This document shows, piece after piece, positions 1-6,118 of a stretch of DNA of 8,219 bases. Source of the stretch: Bacteroidales bacterium (GTDB taxonomy: Bacteria > Bacteroidota > Bacteroidia > Bacteroidales > UBA4417); NCBI GenBank assembly GCA_025350385.1, contig JANXXZ010000127.1:1-8219 (forward strand), given 5' to 3'. Position 1 is the first letter of the stretch; every line of letters starts with the position of its first letter. Made by a program: the position numbers and the translations under genes. Under the pieces are notes generated by a model. The model was not told the origin of the DNA, ran no database searches, and worked only from the letters and a program-made list of their open reading frames with translations.

Positions 1-494
1 TCCTGGCGGGTCACTATTTCAACCGGGTCAGTGGTGGGTTCTGCCAGCCAGTTGGCCAACTGCCACCTGCCCATAAAGGTAACTGTACGGTTGATGTATT
101 GAAATGCTGAACCATGCCCGAACAGGTCAAGGTCGGATGAAAAGGCATGGGTGCCAACCGTGAATTCAGATCCGTCACTGAACTGAAGATAATCGAAATG
201 AAGGGCTTTGAGTTCTGCTTTACATAGAAGGATAAGCCTGTTATTATAGTCTCGTTTCCTGATATAGGAAACATTGATAAAGACAAAAATCAGCAACAAT
301 ATCAGAAATGCCGCTGCCATCATGAAAAAGAGCATGACGGTAGTGGTGGTAAGGGCAAAATAGAGACTGAGAATTATCCCGAGAAATGCAATTAAGCGCA
401 TCCAGGCCAATGCCCTGCATATTTTCCGATACCTGTCGCAAGCCGTTTCAAGGGTCCTGAGACGGGATATGTATTCATTTTCCGGGATATTCAT
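1..494 (-). CDS. MutS-related DNA-binding ATPase with N-terminal membrane segments (5' part only)
   Basis: This is the first 164 complete codons of a gene that continues past the left edge. It begins at an ATG at 494-492, and an in-frame TAA lies five codons upstream, which fixes this start. The protein begins with a short charged stretch (residues 1-30). Two hydrophobic segments follow, at about 33-50 and 53-77. Residues 121-153 read like the start of the MutS core/lever region: a DLDLFG motif, then GSAFQYINRTVT, then a GRWQLANWL-like segment. The Walker ATPase would lie outside the window, so activity cannot be checked. Bacteroidota carry MutS-family proteins of about 600 residues with such a membrane-anchored N terminus. 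They are distinct from true MutS, which has an N-terminal mismatch-recognition domain, and their role is not established. The family call rests on the 121-153 motif block. The gene is divergent from the channel gene at 607. Confidence 0.82.
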   Translation of the reverse strand, partial: MNIPENEYISRLRTLETACDRYRKICRALAWMRLIAFLGIILSLYFALTTTTVMLFFMMAAAFLILLLIFVFINVSYIRKRDYNNRLILLCKAELKALHFDYLQFSDGSEFTVGTHAFSSDLDLFGHGSAFQYINRTVTFMGRWQLANWLAEPTTDPVEIVTRQ

Positions 495-606
495 ATAGGT
501 CTGCTTTTATAAGGATTCAGCCCAATCTTACAAAAAAAAACGGTTCAATAGCCTATCCCTGAACATTTATCGGGTTTTTACTGTTTTTAGTGACAAAATT
601 TAACAA

Positions 607-1251
607 ATGGCTGAAAAAGAGACTTCCCGGGTTGAGGCCTTCAGCGATGGTGTTTTTGCCATTGCCATTACCCTGCTGATCCTGGAAATCAAGGTACCTG
701 GTTTCGATTCTTTCCGTTCAAATGCATTGCTCCGGCAATCGCTATACCGTTTATGGCCGTCCTATCTTGCATTCATCCTGAGCTTTACCGCAATACTGAT
801 CATGTGGATCAACCATCATGGCTTTTTTAAATACCTGAGGACGATTAACAGCGCTTTTCTTTTCTCAAACGGATTTCTGTTGATGATGGTTACCTTTTTC
901 CCTTTCCCGACTGCAGTATTGGCAAAATACATCAATACGCCGGCGGCTAACAGCGCCTCAGCCTTTTATTGCGGAACCATGGTACTCATAGGTGTTGGAT
1001 ATAACCTAATCTGGTATACATCGGCCAAGAACCGCAGGCTGGTAAAGGATGAGGTTACTGATGGATTGATCATCAAGATCCGGAATGCTTACTGGTTTGG
1101 CTTTTTCTTTTATATGGCATGCTTTATCATCTCTTTTTATTATGCCATTGGGGGCCTGGTCATGTGTGTATCCTTATGGATCTTCTGGACACTGCTCGAT
1201 TATTCCCGGATACGTAAAAATCCGGGGCCTAAGAAAGCAAAAGGAAATTAA
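607..1251 (+). CDS. TMEM175/DUF1211 family potassium channel-like membrane protein
   Basis: A 214-residue integral membrane protein. The diagnostic TMEM175 family signature RxxxFSD is at residues 8-14, followed by GVFAIAITLL in the first membrane helix. About six hydrophobic segments are visible, roughly at 14-30, 47-69, 81-103, 115-137, 163-180 and 182-200. A WINHHG motif ends the second. The C terminus is short and basic. Length fits bacterial members, which have one six-helix unit and assemble as tetramers; animal TMEM175 has two units. Characterised bacterial members conduct potassium through a pore lined by bulky hydrophobic residues of helix 1, and the Ile/Leu-rich helix 1 here is consistent with that. 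Ion selectivity is inferred, not shown. The ATG at 607 sits just before the conserved motif. No Shine-Dalgarno is evident, only an A-rich leader. It is apparently monocistronic, divergent from the MutS-like gene and convergent with gldD. Confidence 0.88.
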   Translation: MAEKETSRVEAFSDGVFAIAITLLILEIKVPGFDSFRSNALLRQSLYRLWPSYLAFILSFTAILIMWINHHGFFKYLRTINSAFLFSNGFLLMMVTFFPFPTAVLAKYINTPAANSASAFYCGTMVLIGVGYNLIWYTSAKNRRLVKDEVTDGLIIKIRNAYWFGFFFYMACFIISFYYAIGGLVMCVSLWIFWTLLDYSRIRKNPGPKKAKGN

Positions 1252-1289
1252 TTGCTGAATTTGTCATGCATTCATATTGTATTAAATTC

Positions 1290-1545
1290 GAAAGGGCTTA
1301 CCATATTCATATATTATGCTGTTCGGGGGTTGATAATAATCATAAAATTCTGTCAAGCCCTGAAAGGGCTTAATATGAATAACCATTGGTGAAACCCATG
1401 GTAGAGAATCCCTCACCTATCACAGTCCCAAAGCGGGCTGAACATAAACAAGTTGGTTCAACCACTTCGTGGCAGTGCTCAATCAGTCGTAAATTTTGTG
1501 GGTTGACACCCACGGTTATTGAAATTTAGCCACTTCGTGGCAATT
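1290..1545. repeat. Cluster of short hairpins, several with GAA/TTC triloops
   Basis: Stems seen directly: AAGCCCT/AGGGCTT at 1355-1361 and 1365-1371 with loop GAA. ACCATTGGT/ACCCATGGT at 1382-1390 and 1394-1402, one mismatch, loop GAA. CAGTCC/GGGCTG at 1423-1428 and 1435-1440 with one G:T pair. CCAC/GTGG at 1462-1472 with loop TTC. GTGGGT/ACCCAC at 1498-1503 and 1508-1513. GCCAC/GTGGC at 1529-1541 with loop TTC. The 13-mer CCACTTCGTGGCA occurs twice, at 1462-1474 and 1530-1542. GAAAGGGCTTA occurs at 1290-1300 and 1362-1372, the first copy lacking its left arm. The layout resembles dispersed palindromic elements common between genes in Bacteroidota; that resemblance is from memory and untested. 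Confidence 0.7.
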
Positions 1546-1668
1546 ACTTGTCAACCCTTGACTCCTTTTAATAATAATTGATATATGTTAATCATTATCA
1601 AACGATTTAATAAATAACATTAAAATTTAACATTAAATGATAAAGTGAAAGAACCAGTCTGGAGTCAG

Positions 1669-1685
1669 GATTTTCCGGTAAAATC
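1669..1685. terminator. Weak AT-rich hairpin just after gldD
   Basis: GATTTT (1669-1674) and AAAATC (1680-1685) form a 6-bp stem with a 5-base loop, about ten bases beyond the gldD stop codon. The stem is AT-rich and no T-run follows on the minus strand, so a role as terminator is only a possibility. Confidence 0.25.
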
Positions 1686-1694
1686 AAAGGATGC

Positions 1695-2294
1695 CTATTT
1701 CCACCGAAGAGTATTGATCAGGTGATCGATATCCTTTTTCACAAAGTCGATCACAGGCATGAGAGAGTCGCTGTTCGGAACGGCATCGAAGTACAATGCG
1801 CCACGAAGGAAATGCCGGGTGCTGTCGGTCACATAAAACTGATAGGGCGAAGCAGCCCCCAGTCCTTTTATATTATAAATAAGTCCGAACACACGGTTGG
1901 CAGGGTTGCTGAAGGTGATCTGCTCTATATTACTGGCTTTAGGAATATGTTTCATGGCCAGTTTTCGCGAGTCTTCAGTGTATTTATCAAGTTCTTGCGG
2001 ACCGGAGACCGTTTTATAACTGATATGTAATTTGCCCCTGAACTGTGGGAAATCAAGGTTGATCCAGTTGGTTTCATGCAATGCCATCGGATCGGGAGAA
2101 ATACGGCAATATTTCGGGTATTCAAAGATATAGGGATATATAGAATCCAGTTCCCGATACTCATTGGCCGGTAACTGGATCCTGAAATACCCGCGTGGTT
2201 TGGGAGTATAATCATTGTTCCGGCAGGAAGCCGAAAGAAATACAATCAGAACAAGTATCGGGAACAGCTTTACTGCGAAGGATTTACAATTCAT
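1695..2294 (-). CDS. gldD: Gliding motility lipoprotein GldD
   Basis: A 199-residue lipoprotein. A signal peptide covers residues 1-23, with Lys at 4 and 9 and a hydrophobic core at 10-20. The lipobox-like LSASC places the acylated cysteine at residue 24. The mature protein starts RNNDYTPKPRGYFRI, and the PKPRGYFRI block is the feature by which I recognise GldD. The rest is a single globular domain ending in DHLINTLRWK. In Flavobacterium johnsoniae GldD is required for gliding and belongs to the Gld set linked to type IX secretion; its biochemical role is unknown. Homologues also occur in non-gliding Bacteroidota, so motility cannot be assumed here. The ATG at 2294 is immediately before the signal peptide. 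It lies 107 bases downstream of gldE on the same strand, the usual partner, with a promoter-like motif in that gap. Confidence 0.92.
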   Translation of the reverse strand: MNCKSFAVKLFPILVLIVFLSASCRNNDYTPKPRGYFRIQLPANEYRELDSIYPYIFEYPKYCRISPDPMALHETNWINLDFPQFRGKLHISYKTVSGPQELDKYTEDSRKLAMKHIPKASNIEQITFSNPANRVFGLIYNIKGLGAASPYQFYVTDSTRHFLRGALYFDAVPNSDSLMPVIDFVKKDIDHLINTLRWK

Positions 2295-2385
2295 AGTTTA
2301 TTGTTTATAAAAAAGTGCATTGAAAGATTGTTTCCCGTTATGCCTGTCAAGAGGGGATAAATCTATTACCGATCCTGAATACCGG

Positions 2386-2393
2386 CAAATCTA
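2386..2393 (-). promoter_or_regulatory. Candidate -7 element upstream of gldD
   Basis: On the minus strand this reads TAGATTTG followed by C, an exact match to the Bacteroidota TAnnTTTG -7 consensus. It lies between the gldE stop and the gldD start and would give a leader of roughly 85 bases. No TTTG -33 element was found at proper spacing, so this may be chance. Confidence 0.35.
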
Positions 2394-2401
2394 TCAGTTA
2401 A

Positions 2402-3766
2402 CTATTCACTGCCGGTCTCACCCGGTGCAATGGTAACTTTTACCCGCTTGATACGGCGCTTATCGGCAGCTTCAATTTGAAAAACAAAATCTCCGTAAAC
2501 AATGTTTTCATGGATTTCGGGCATTTTGCCAGCAAGTTCAAGCAAAAGCCCGGCAAGCGTATCACTCTCACCCTTGGCTTCATCGAAAATACGATCATCT
2601 ACGTCCATAATCTTACAAAAATCATTAAGCTGAGTTTTCCCTTCGAAGATGTAAGTGTGATCATCCGCTTTTGAGTAAATTACTCCTTCGGTTTCGGAGT
2701 CAAACTCATCATTAATGTCCCCAACGATTTCCTCGATAATGTCTTCGAGAGTAATGATTCCAGATGTGCCACCATATTCATCCACTACAACAGCCATATG
2801 GATTTTCTTTTGCTGGAATTCCTGTAAGAGGTCATTGATCGGTTTATTTTCGGGGACAAAAAATGCCGGCCTCATCAAACTGACCCAATCGAATGAATGT
2901 TCCTTTTCAAGATGTGGCAGGAGATCCTTGATATATAAAACGCCTGTTACCTGGTCGGGAGTTTCACGGTAAACGGGGATGCGGGAATAACCTGATTCAA
3001 TCACCAACTTTAACAACGACTGGTATGATGCCGATTCGTCAATTGCAGTCACATCAACTCGGGGACGCATGATTTCGCGGGCATTTATATCACCGAACCG
3101 TGTGATGCTTTTCATGATCTTCCGGTCGTCATCATTGGTTTCACCGTCGGCAGTAATATCAATAGCATCTGAAAGATCGTCCATGGTAAGGGTGTATTTC
3201 CGGTTGGCCATGCGCTTGTCAATAAAGTTTGTCGATTTAACCAGTATGCTGCTTAACGGGGAAAACATTTTCACCAGGATAGCCAGTGGCTTGGCCATTG
3301 CCGCTGCTATCAGCAAGGTTTGCTTCGTGGCATAAACCTTCGGCATGATTTCGCCGATAAGCAAAATCAACGAAGTAACTACCACCACCTGAATGATAAA
3401 ACCAAGTACCGGATGCGCTGAAAAATCGGTAAATGAAGTTGTGATGTAAGTTGACAATACTACAATGCCTACATTCACAAAGTTATTCCCGATAAGGATG
3501 GTGGCAAGAAGGCGTTTCGGACGGGAAAGCAAGTAAAGAATCAGGGTATTGGATGCCGACTTCTTGGTATTTAACTCGTTTAACTCGGCGGCGCTCAGAG
3601 AGAAATAGGCGATCTCAGAAGCCGAAATTGCGCCTGAACACATTAAAAGCAAAGCAATGACGACAAGAGCAATTATTACATTCAGCGATGAGGAAATTGC
3701 CGGTACGGCTGTTCCGGAAAGAAGAAGGTTTACTATTGAAAGTGTGTGAGGAAAAATATCGTTCAA
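2402..3766 (-). CDS. gldE: GldE, CNNM/CorC-type membrane protein with CBS pair
   Basis: A 454-residue membrane protein with the CNNM/hemolysin-C-like architecture. The DUF21 (CNNM) transmembrane domain spans about residues 28-200, with hydrophobic segments near 28-45, 86-108 and 118-140 and the conserved motifs GNNFVNV (93-99) and GEIMPK (138-143). A CBS pair follows at about 231-350, with SGYSRIPVYRE (258-268) and DEYGGTSGIITLEDIIEEI (329-347). A CorC/HlyC-type C-terminal domain spans about 368-446. Relatives handle magnesium or cobalt export or resistance. GldE is the Bacteroidota branch found beside gldD, and I recall that extra gldE partly suppresses gldB defects in F. johnsoniae; the mechanism is unknown. 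The start is odd. In frame, TAA lies six codons upstream and the only conventional start before the first helix is TTG at 3766-3764. The first internal ATG (Met42) would cut into helix 1. Confidence 0.92.
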   Translation of the reverse strand: MNDIFPHTLSIVNLLLSGTAVPAISSSLNVIIALVVIALLLMCSGAISASEIAYFSLSAAELNELNTKKSASNTLILYLLSRPKRLLATILIGNNFVNVGIVVLSTYITTSFTDFSAHPVLGFIIQVVVVTSLILLIGEIMPKVYATKQTLLIAAAMAKPLAILVKMFSPLSSILVKSTNFIDKRMANRKYTLTMDDLSDAIDITADGETNDDDRKIMKSITRFGDINAREIMRPRVDVTAIDESASYQSLLKLVIESGYSRIPVYRETPDQVTGVLYIKDLLPHLEKEHSFDWVSLMRPAFFVPENKPINDLLQEFQQKKIHMAVVVDEYGGTSGIITLEDIIEEIVGDINDEFDSETEGVIYSKADDHTYIFEGKTQLNDFCKIMDVDDRIFDEAKGESDTLAGLLLELAGKMPEIHENIVYGDFVFQIEAADKRRIKRVKVTIAPGETGSE

Positions 3767-3792
3767 AATAGAACCAATTAGTTAACCGTCTG

Positions 3793-3800
3793 CAAAAGTA
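3793..3800 (-). promoter_or_regulatory. Candidate -7 element upstream of gldE
   Basis: On the minus strand this reads TACTTTTG followed by C, matching TAnnTTTG(C), the typical Bacteroidota -7 form. It sits 26 bases upstream of the TTG start, implying a very short leader. No clear TTTG -33 box lies at the expected distance. Its match and position make it the better of the promoter candidates in the gld region. Confidence 0.5.
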
Positions 3801-3860
3801 CAAAATGTGAATGAAAATGATACCTGATCGATAAGGTCAGGAATCGAGCCCCGGAAAGTA

Positions 3861-3915
3861 CAGGGGATTTACCGGGAAAAGGATTATATCAAATCCAGGC
3901 CGGTTAAATCCCCTG
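3861..3915. repeat. Long inverted repeat between ssb and gldE
   Basis: CAGGGGATTTACCGG (3861-3875) faces CCGGTTAAATCCCCTG (3900-3915). The arms are complementary over 15 positions with one single-base bulge. The 24-base loop contains a second stem, GGATT (3881-3885) with AATCC (3892-3896), so the whole could fold as one extended hairpin. No T-run follows on either strand, which argues against a simple intrinsic terminator. The gap of 282 bases between gldE and ssb holds no gene. It also contains a 12-base palindrome, AAATTCGAATTT, at 3968-3979. Confidence 0.75.
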
Positions 3916-4048
3916 ATAAGCTGAATAGTTTAACTTATGAAACGAAAATGTATTTTGTCAAAAGTAAAAATTCGAATTTCAAAGATCAAAACCATTGGAT
4001 ATCATGATGTTATCCGGAATAGTTTGAACAATTTACCTTGACCTGACA

Positions 4049-4513
4049 CTAGAACGGAACATCTTCTTTTGCTGCCCCGTTATCAGCCGGAGCTTCTGTT
4101 GTAGGTGTAGTTACGGGTGAAACCGATGGCTGGTTGTTCTGCTGGTAATTCCCGGCAGAATGGGAACCATCGCCTGATTCCCTGCGACCACCCAACAAGA
4201 TCAGGTTATCAACCTGTATTTCGGTTACAAATCGTTTTACGCCATCTTTCCCGTCGAAGGAACGGCTACGTAGTCGGCCTTCTACGTATACCTGACTACC
4301 TTTTTTCAGGTAGGTTTCGGCTATATCGGCTAGTCCGCGCCACATTACTATGTTATGCCATTCGGTATGCTGCACCTCGTTTCCTTCGCGGTCGCGTTGT
4401 ATTTCAGTAGTAGCCAGTGAAAAAGCGGCCTTTTTCCCAGTTTCAAAGTTCTGTACTTCTGGATCTTTCCCAAGATTTCCGATTAAAATTACCTTGTTAA
4501 CGCCTCGTGCCAT
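4049..4513 (-). CDS. ssb: Single-stranded DNA-binding protein SSB
   Basis: A 154-residue SSB. The OB-fold domain covers about residues 1-110: MARGVNKVILIGNLGKDPE at the start, aromatic DNA-contact residues in TEWHNIVMW (Trp52 and Trp58), then YLKKGSQVYVEGRL and VDNLILLGGR. A low-complexity Ser/Gln/Asn/Thr/Pro linker follows (about 111-145). The acidic tip ends EDVPF, the conserved tail that docks replication and repair partners. Length is normal for bacterial SSB. It binds single-stranded DNA as a tetramer during replication, recombination and repair. The ATG at 4513 starts the family-typical N terminus. It lies 142 bases downstream of mutY with its own candidate -7 element, so it can probably be expressed independently. 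Confidence 0.97.
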   Translation of the reverse strand: MARGVNKVILIGNLGKDPEVQNFETGKKAAFSLATTEIQRDREGNEVQHTEWHNIVMWRGLADIAETYLKKGSQVYVEGRLRSRSFDGKDGVKRFVTEIQVDNLILLGGRRESGDGSHSAGNYQQNNQPSVSPVTTPTTEAPADNGAAKEDVPF

Positions 4514-4548
4514 GGTTTCAGTTTTTAAAATTTTTGGATTTGCTCATG

Positions 4549-4556
4549 CAAATTTA
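4549..4556 (-). promoter_or_regulatory. Candidate -7 element upstream of ssb
   Basis: On the minus strand this reads TAAATTTG followed by C, an exact TAnnTTTG match 35 bases before the ssb ATG. A TTTG (complement of CAAA at 4581-4584) lies 24 bases further upstream, slightly longer than the usual spacing of about 19-23 for the -33 box. An independent ssb promoter in the mutY-ssb gap is plausible. Confidence 0.5.
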
Positions 4557-4655
4557 ACTATAAACAATCCGCCCTTTTACCAAAGAGGTAATTTTTACTT
4601 CAAACAGCTTTCCTGCCACCTTCAATTGAAGACCTTTCTAAGAAAAAGTTCTTTT

Positions 4656-5738
4656 TTACAAAGTGTAACCTGGAACGAGTAGTTTTTCTGCCCTAATATA
4701 GCGGTCAATAAGTCTCGGAATCGGGTATTTACCTATTTGTGAAACCGGAACGGCAATATACGGCTGAATGGATTCAGGCTGCCGTTGAAGTTTAATTTTA
4801 AAGAACCGGGTGATCAGTTTCCTGTGACTCAGGATGTGAATATATTCGTCTGATATAGCTGAAATTTCGAAAGGCATATCATTCAGGATGATACTTGCTG
4901 GTTGAGCAGAAAGCACCGCTGGGTACTCTAATTCACCCGGTGATTCTAACAATGGGAAATCGTACATCTTTCTCCAGATGCCTATACTGTTGCGATGGTT
5001 CAGGAGGAGATGAAGTTCTCCCTGTTTTACGAACGTGACAACCAGGTAATAGAAATAACGTTCCTTAACCACCGTCCGTGCAAGTTTAACGGGGTAATCG
5101 TTCACTCTTTTAAGACTGAAGGCAAGACAGGACGATTGCAGCGGGCAGGTTTCACAACCCGGGTTCCGGGGTGTGCATAACAAGGCTCCGAATTCCATAA
5201 TAGCCTGGTTAAAGGTAGCCGGATCGGCCGGGTCGATAAGCTGGCTGGCAATCCCATTGAGTAATTTCTTTCCTGCTGCACTGTCAACCTGTTCTTGCAG
5301 GGCATACAGGCGAGATAAAACCCTTGCTACATTTCCATCAAGCACTGGTTTCACTTCACCATAAGCAATGGATGAAATTGCTGCGGCTGTGTATTCACCG
5401 ATACCATTTAGTTTCAGTAGTTCAGCGTAGGTTGGCGGAAAAACGCCATTAAATTTCTGAACGATCATGTGTGCTGCGTGATGCAGGTTCCTGGCCCGGG
5501 AATAATAACCCAACCCCTGCCAGAGTTTCAGCACCTCTTCTTCAGTTGCCGCTGCGAGGAAAAACACATCGGGAAAGCGCTCAACAAACCGGTTATAGTA
5601 TTCCAGTCCCTGGTTTACGCGGGTTTGCTGCAGTATCACTTCCGAAAGACAGATGCAATAAGGATCGTGGGTGCTGCGCCAGGGAAGGTCGCGTTTATTG
5701 AGTTGGTACCAGGAAATGAGGGTTTGGGAAATGTTCAT
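4656..5738 (-). CDS. mutY: A/G-specific adenine DNA glycosylase MutY
   Basis: A 360-residue MutY, which removes adenine mispaired with 8-oxoguanine and so prevents G:C to T:A mutations. The N-terminal catalytic domain has DLPWR (17-21) and SEVILQQTRV (32-41) with catalytic Glu33. The GLGYYSRARNL motif is at 75-85. The helix-hairpin-helix LNGIGEYTA (110-118) leads to VLDGNVARV (132-140) with catalytic Asp134. The four [4Fe-4S] ligands are Cys188, Cys195, Cys198 and Cys204 in the C-x6-C-x2-C-x5-C pattern. The C-terminal NUDIX-like 8-oxoG recognition domain includes IWRKMYDFP (254-262) and LSHRKL (303-308). All key residues are present. An in-frame TTG at 5768 would add ten residues, but ATG at 5738 is preferred because it matches the usual distance to the catalytic motifs. 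It is the upstream gene of the mutY-ssb-gldE-gldD block. Confidence 0.96.
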   Translation of the reverse strand: MNISQTLISWYQLNKRDLPWRSTHDPYCICLSEVILQQTRVNQGLEYYNRFVERFPDVFFLAAATEEEVLKLWQGLGYYSRARNLHHAAHMIVQKFNGVFPPTYAELLKLNGIGEYTAAAISSIAYGEVKPVLDGNVARVLSRLYALQEQVDSAAGKKLLNGIASQLIDPADPATFNQAIMEFGALLCTPRNPGCETCPLQSSCLAFSLKRVNDYPVKLARTVVKERYFYYLVVTFVKQGELHLLLNHRNSIGIWRKMYDFPLLESPGELEYPAVLSAQPASIILNDMPFEISAISDEYIHILSHRKLITRFFKIKLQRQPESIQPYIAVPVSQIGKYPIPRLIDRYIRAEKLLVPGYTL

Positions 5739-5816
5739 AGGGTGAGTAAAAGTACGAAGAGATAACAAGAAGTCTGGTGAGATAGTTCGCTGAAGTTGAA
5801 ATTATGAGAAGTAAAA

Positions 5817-5923
5817 CCGGATTGCAAATCCGGGGCTCTCCGGGTGCGGATTATCTGCCTTTGGCAGATGAGACCGCTTCGCTAAGTTGCAAGTCCGCAC
5901 CAGCTTCACAAATCCACACCAGC
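5817..5923. repeat. Nested palindromic repeat unit, REP-like
   Basis: Three perfect stems are visible. CCGGATT/AATCCGG at 5817-5823 and 5827-5833 with loop GCA. GGTGCGGA/TCCGCACC at 5843-5850 and 5894-5901, an outer stem. ATCTGCC/GGCAGAT at 5853-5859 and 5863-5869 with loop TTT, nested inside it. TTGCAARTCCG occurs at 5822-5832 and 5887-5897, and TCCGCACCAGC (5894-5904) recurs as TCCACACCAGC (5913-5923), suggesting related subunits. Such GC-rich nested palindromes between genes resemble REP elements mobilised by IS200-like RAYT transposases; no transposase is present here, so this is inference. Confidence 0.7.
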
Positions 5924-6088
5924 AATAATTTTCTCTTATATAACTTCCTTTTTAAAGTTAATAATTTAGTGGCTGGATAGCTTAATACTGTGGGACTAAT
6001 TAGTTACATCACGATAAGTCAAATCATCAACTTGCTAATTTCCCCGGTGATTTAACCTCCATCCTTAATCAAGCGTTCTTAATTTCTA

Positions 6089-6096
6089 TATATTTG
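6089..6096 (+). promoter_or_regulatory. Candidate -7 element upstream of OPT gene
   Basis: TATATTTG is an exact match to the Bacteroidota TAnnTTTG -7 consensus, 22 bases before the ATG, implying a short leader. No TTTG -33 box is seen at the right distance; TTAATC near 6064 is the only weak candidate. Confidence 0.5.
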
Positions 6097-6118
6097 ACAA
6101 AAACTTAAATACGGAACC

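Larger units (their letters stand above)
1252..1694. other. Non-coding convergent intergenic region with hairpin cluster and AT-rich tract
   Basis: This 443-base gap lies between two convergent genes. I found no coding sequence, tRNA or other recognisable RNA gene. About 1290-1545 is filled with short inverted repeats, listed separately. About 1560-1650 is very AT-rich and contains AACATTAAA twice (1616-1624 and 1629-1637). The position suits a two-way transcription end, but no hairpin here is followed by a clear T-run. Confidence 0.7.
5739..6118. other. Divergent intergenic region between mutY and OPT transporter gene
   Basis: This 380-base gap contains no supported gene or structural RNA. 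It holds the nested palindromic repeat at 5817-5923, then an AT-rich stretch (about 5924-6118) with a good -7 element for the OPT gene. No exact TAnnTTTG was found for mutY; only a 7/8 match, TACTTTTA (5754-5747), lies very close to its ATG. Confidence 0.65.

Noticed and set aside
14..441. Two minus-strand open frames near the left edge
   Set aside because: They are out-of-frame shadows of the truncated MutS-related gene, whose correct frame shows clear family motifs.
532..540. Run of nine A between the two divergent genes at the left
   Set aside because: Short homopolymer in AT-rich leader DNA; no adjoining element gives it meaning, and no exact TAnnTTTG was found there on either strand.
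1290..1545. Possible CRISPR array because of repeated short palindromes
   Set aside because: Repeats differ in sequence and spacing, only one 13-mer occurs twice, and no cas gene is present.
1722..2030. 102-codon plus-strand open frame overlapping gldD
   Set aside because: It is fully antisense to a recognised lipoprotein gene and has no recognisable domain.
4626..4658. Possible terminator after mutY
   Set aside because: Only A/T-rich complementarity (AGAA/TTCT) is present around the stop codon, with no stable GC stem.
4117..4682. Two overlapping plus-strand open frames across ssb and its upstream gap
   Set aside because: Both are antisense to ssb, rich in Arg/Ser/Cys and without domain signals; treated as shadows.
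5739..5768. Ten-residue N-terminal extension of MutY from a TTG
   Set aside because: The ATG at 5738 gives the family-typical N terminus and the usual distance to the catalytic glutamate.
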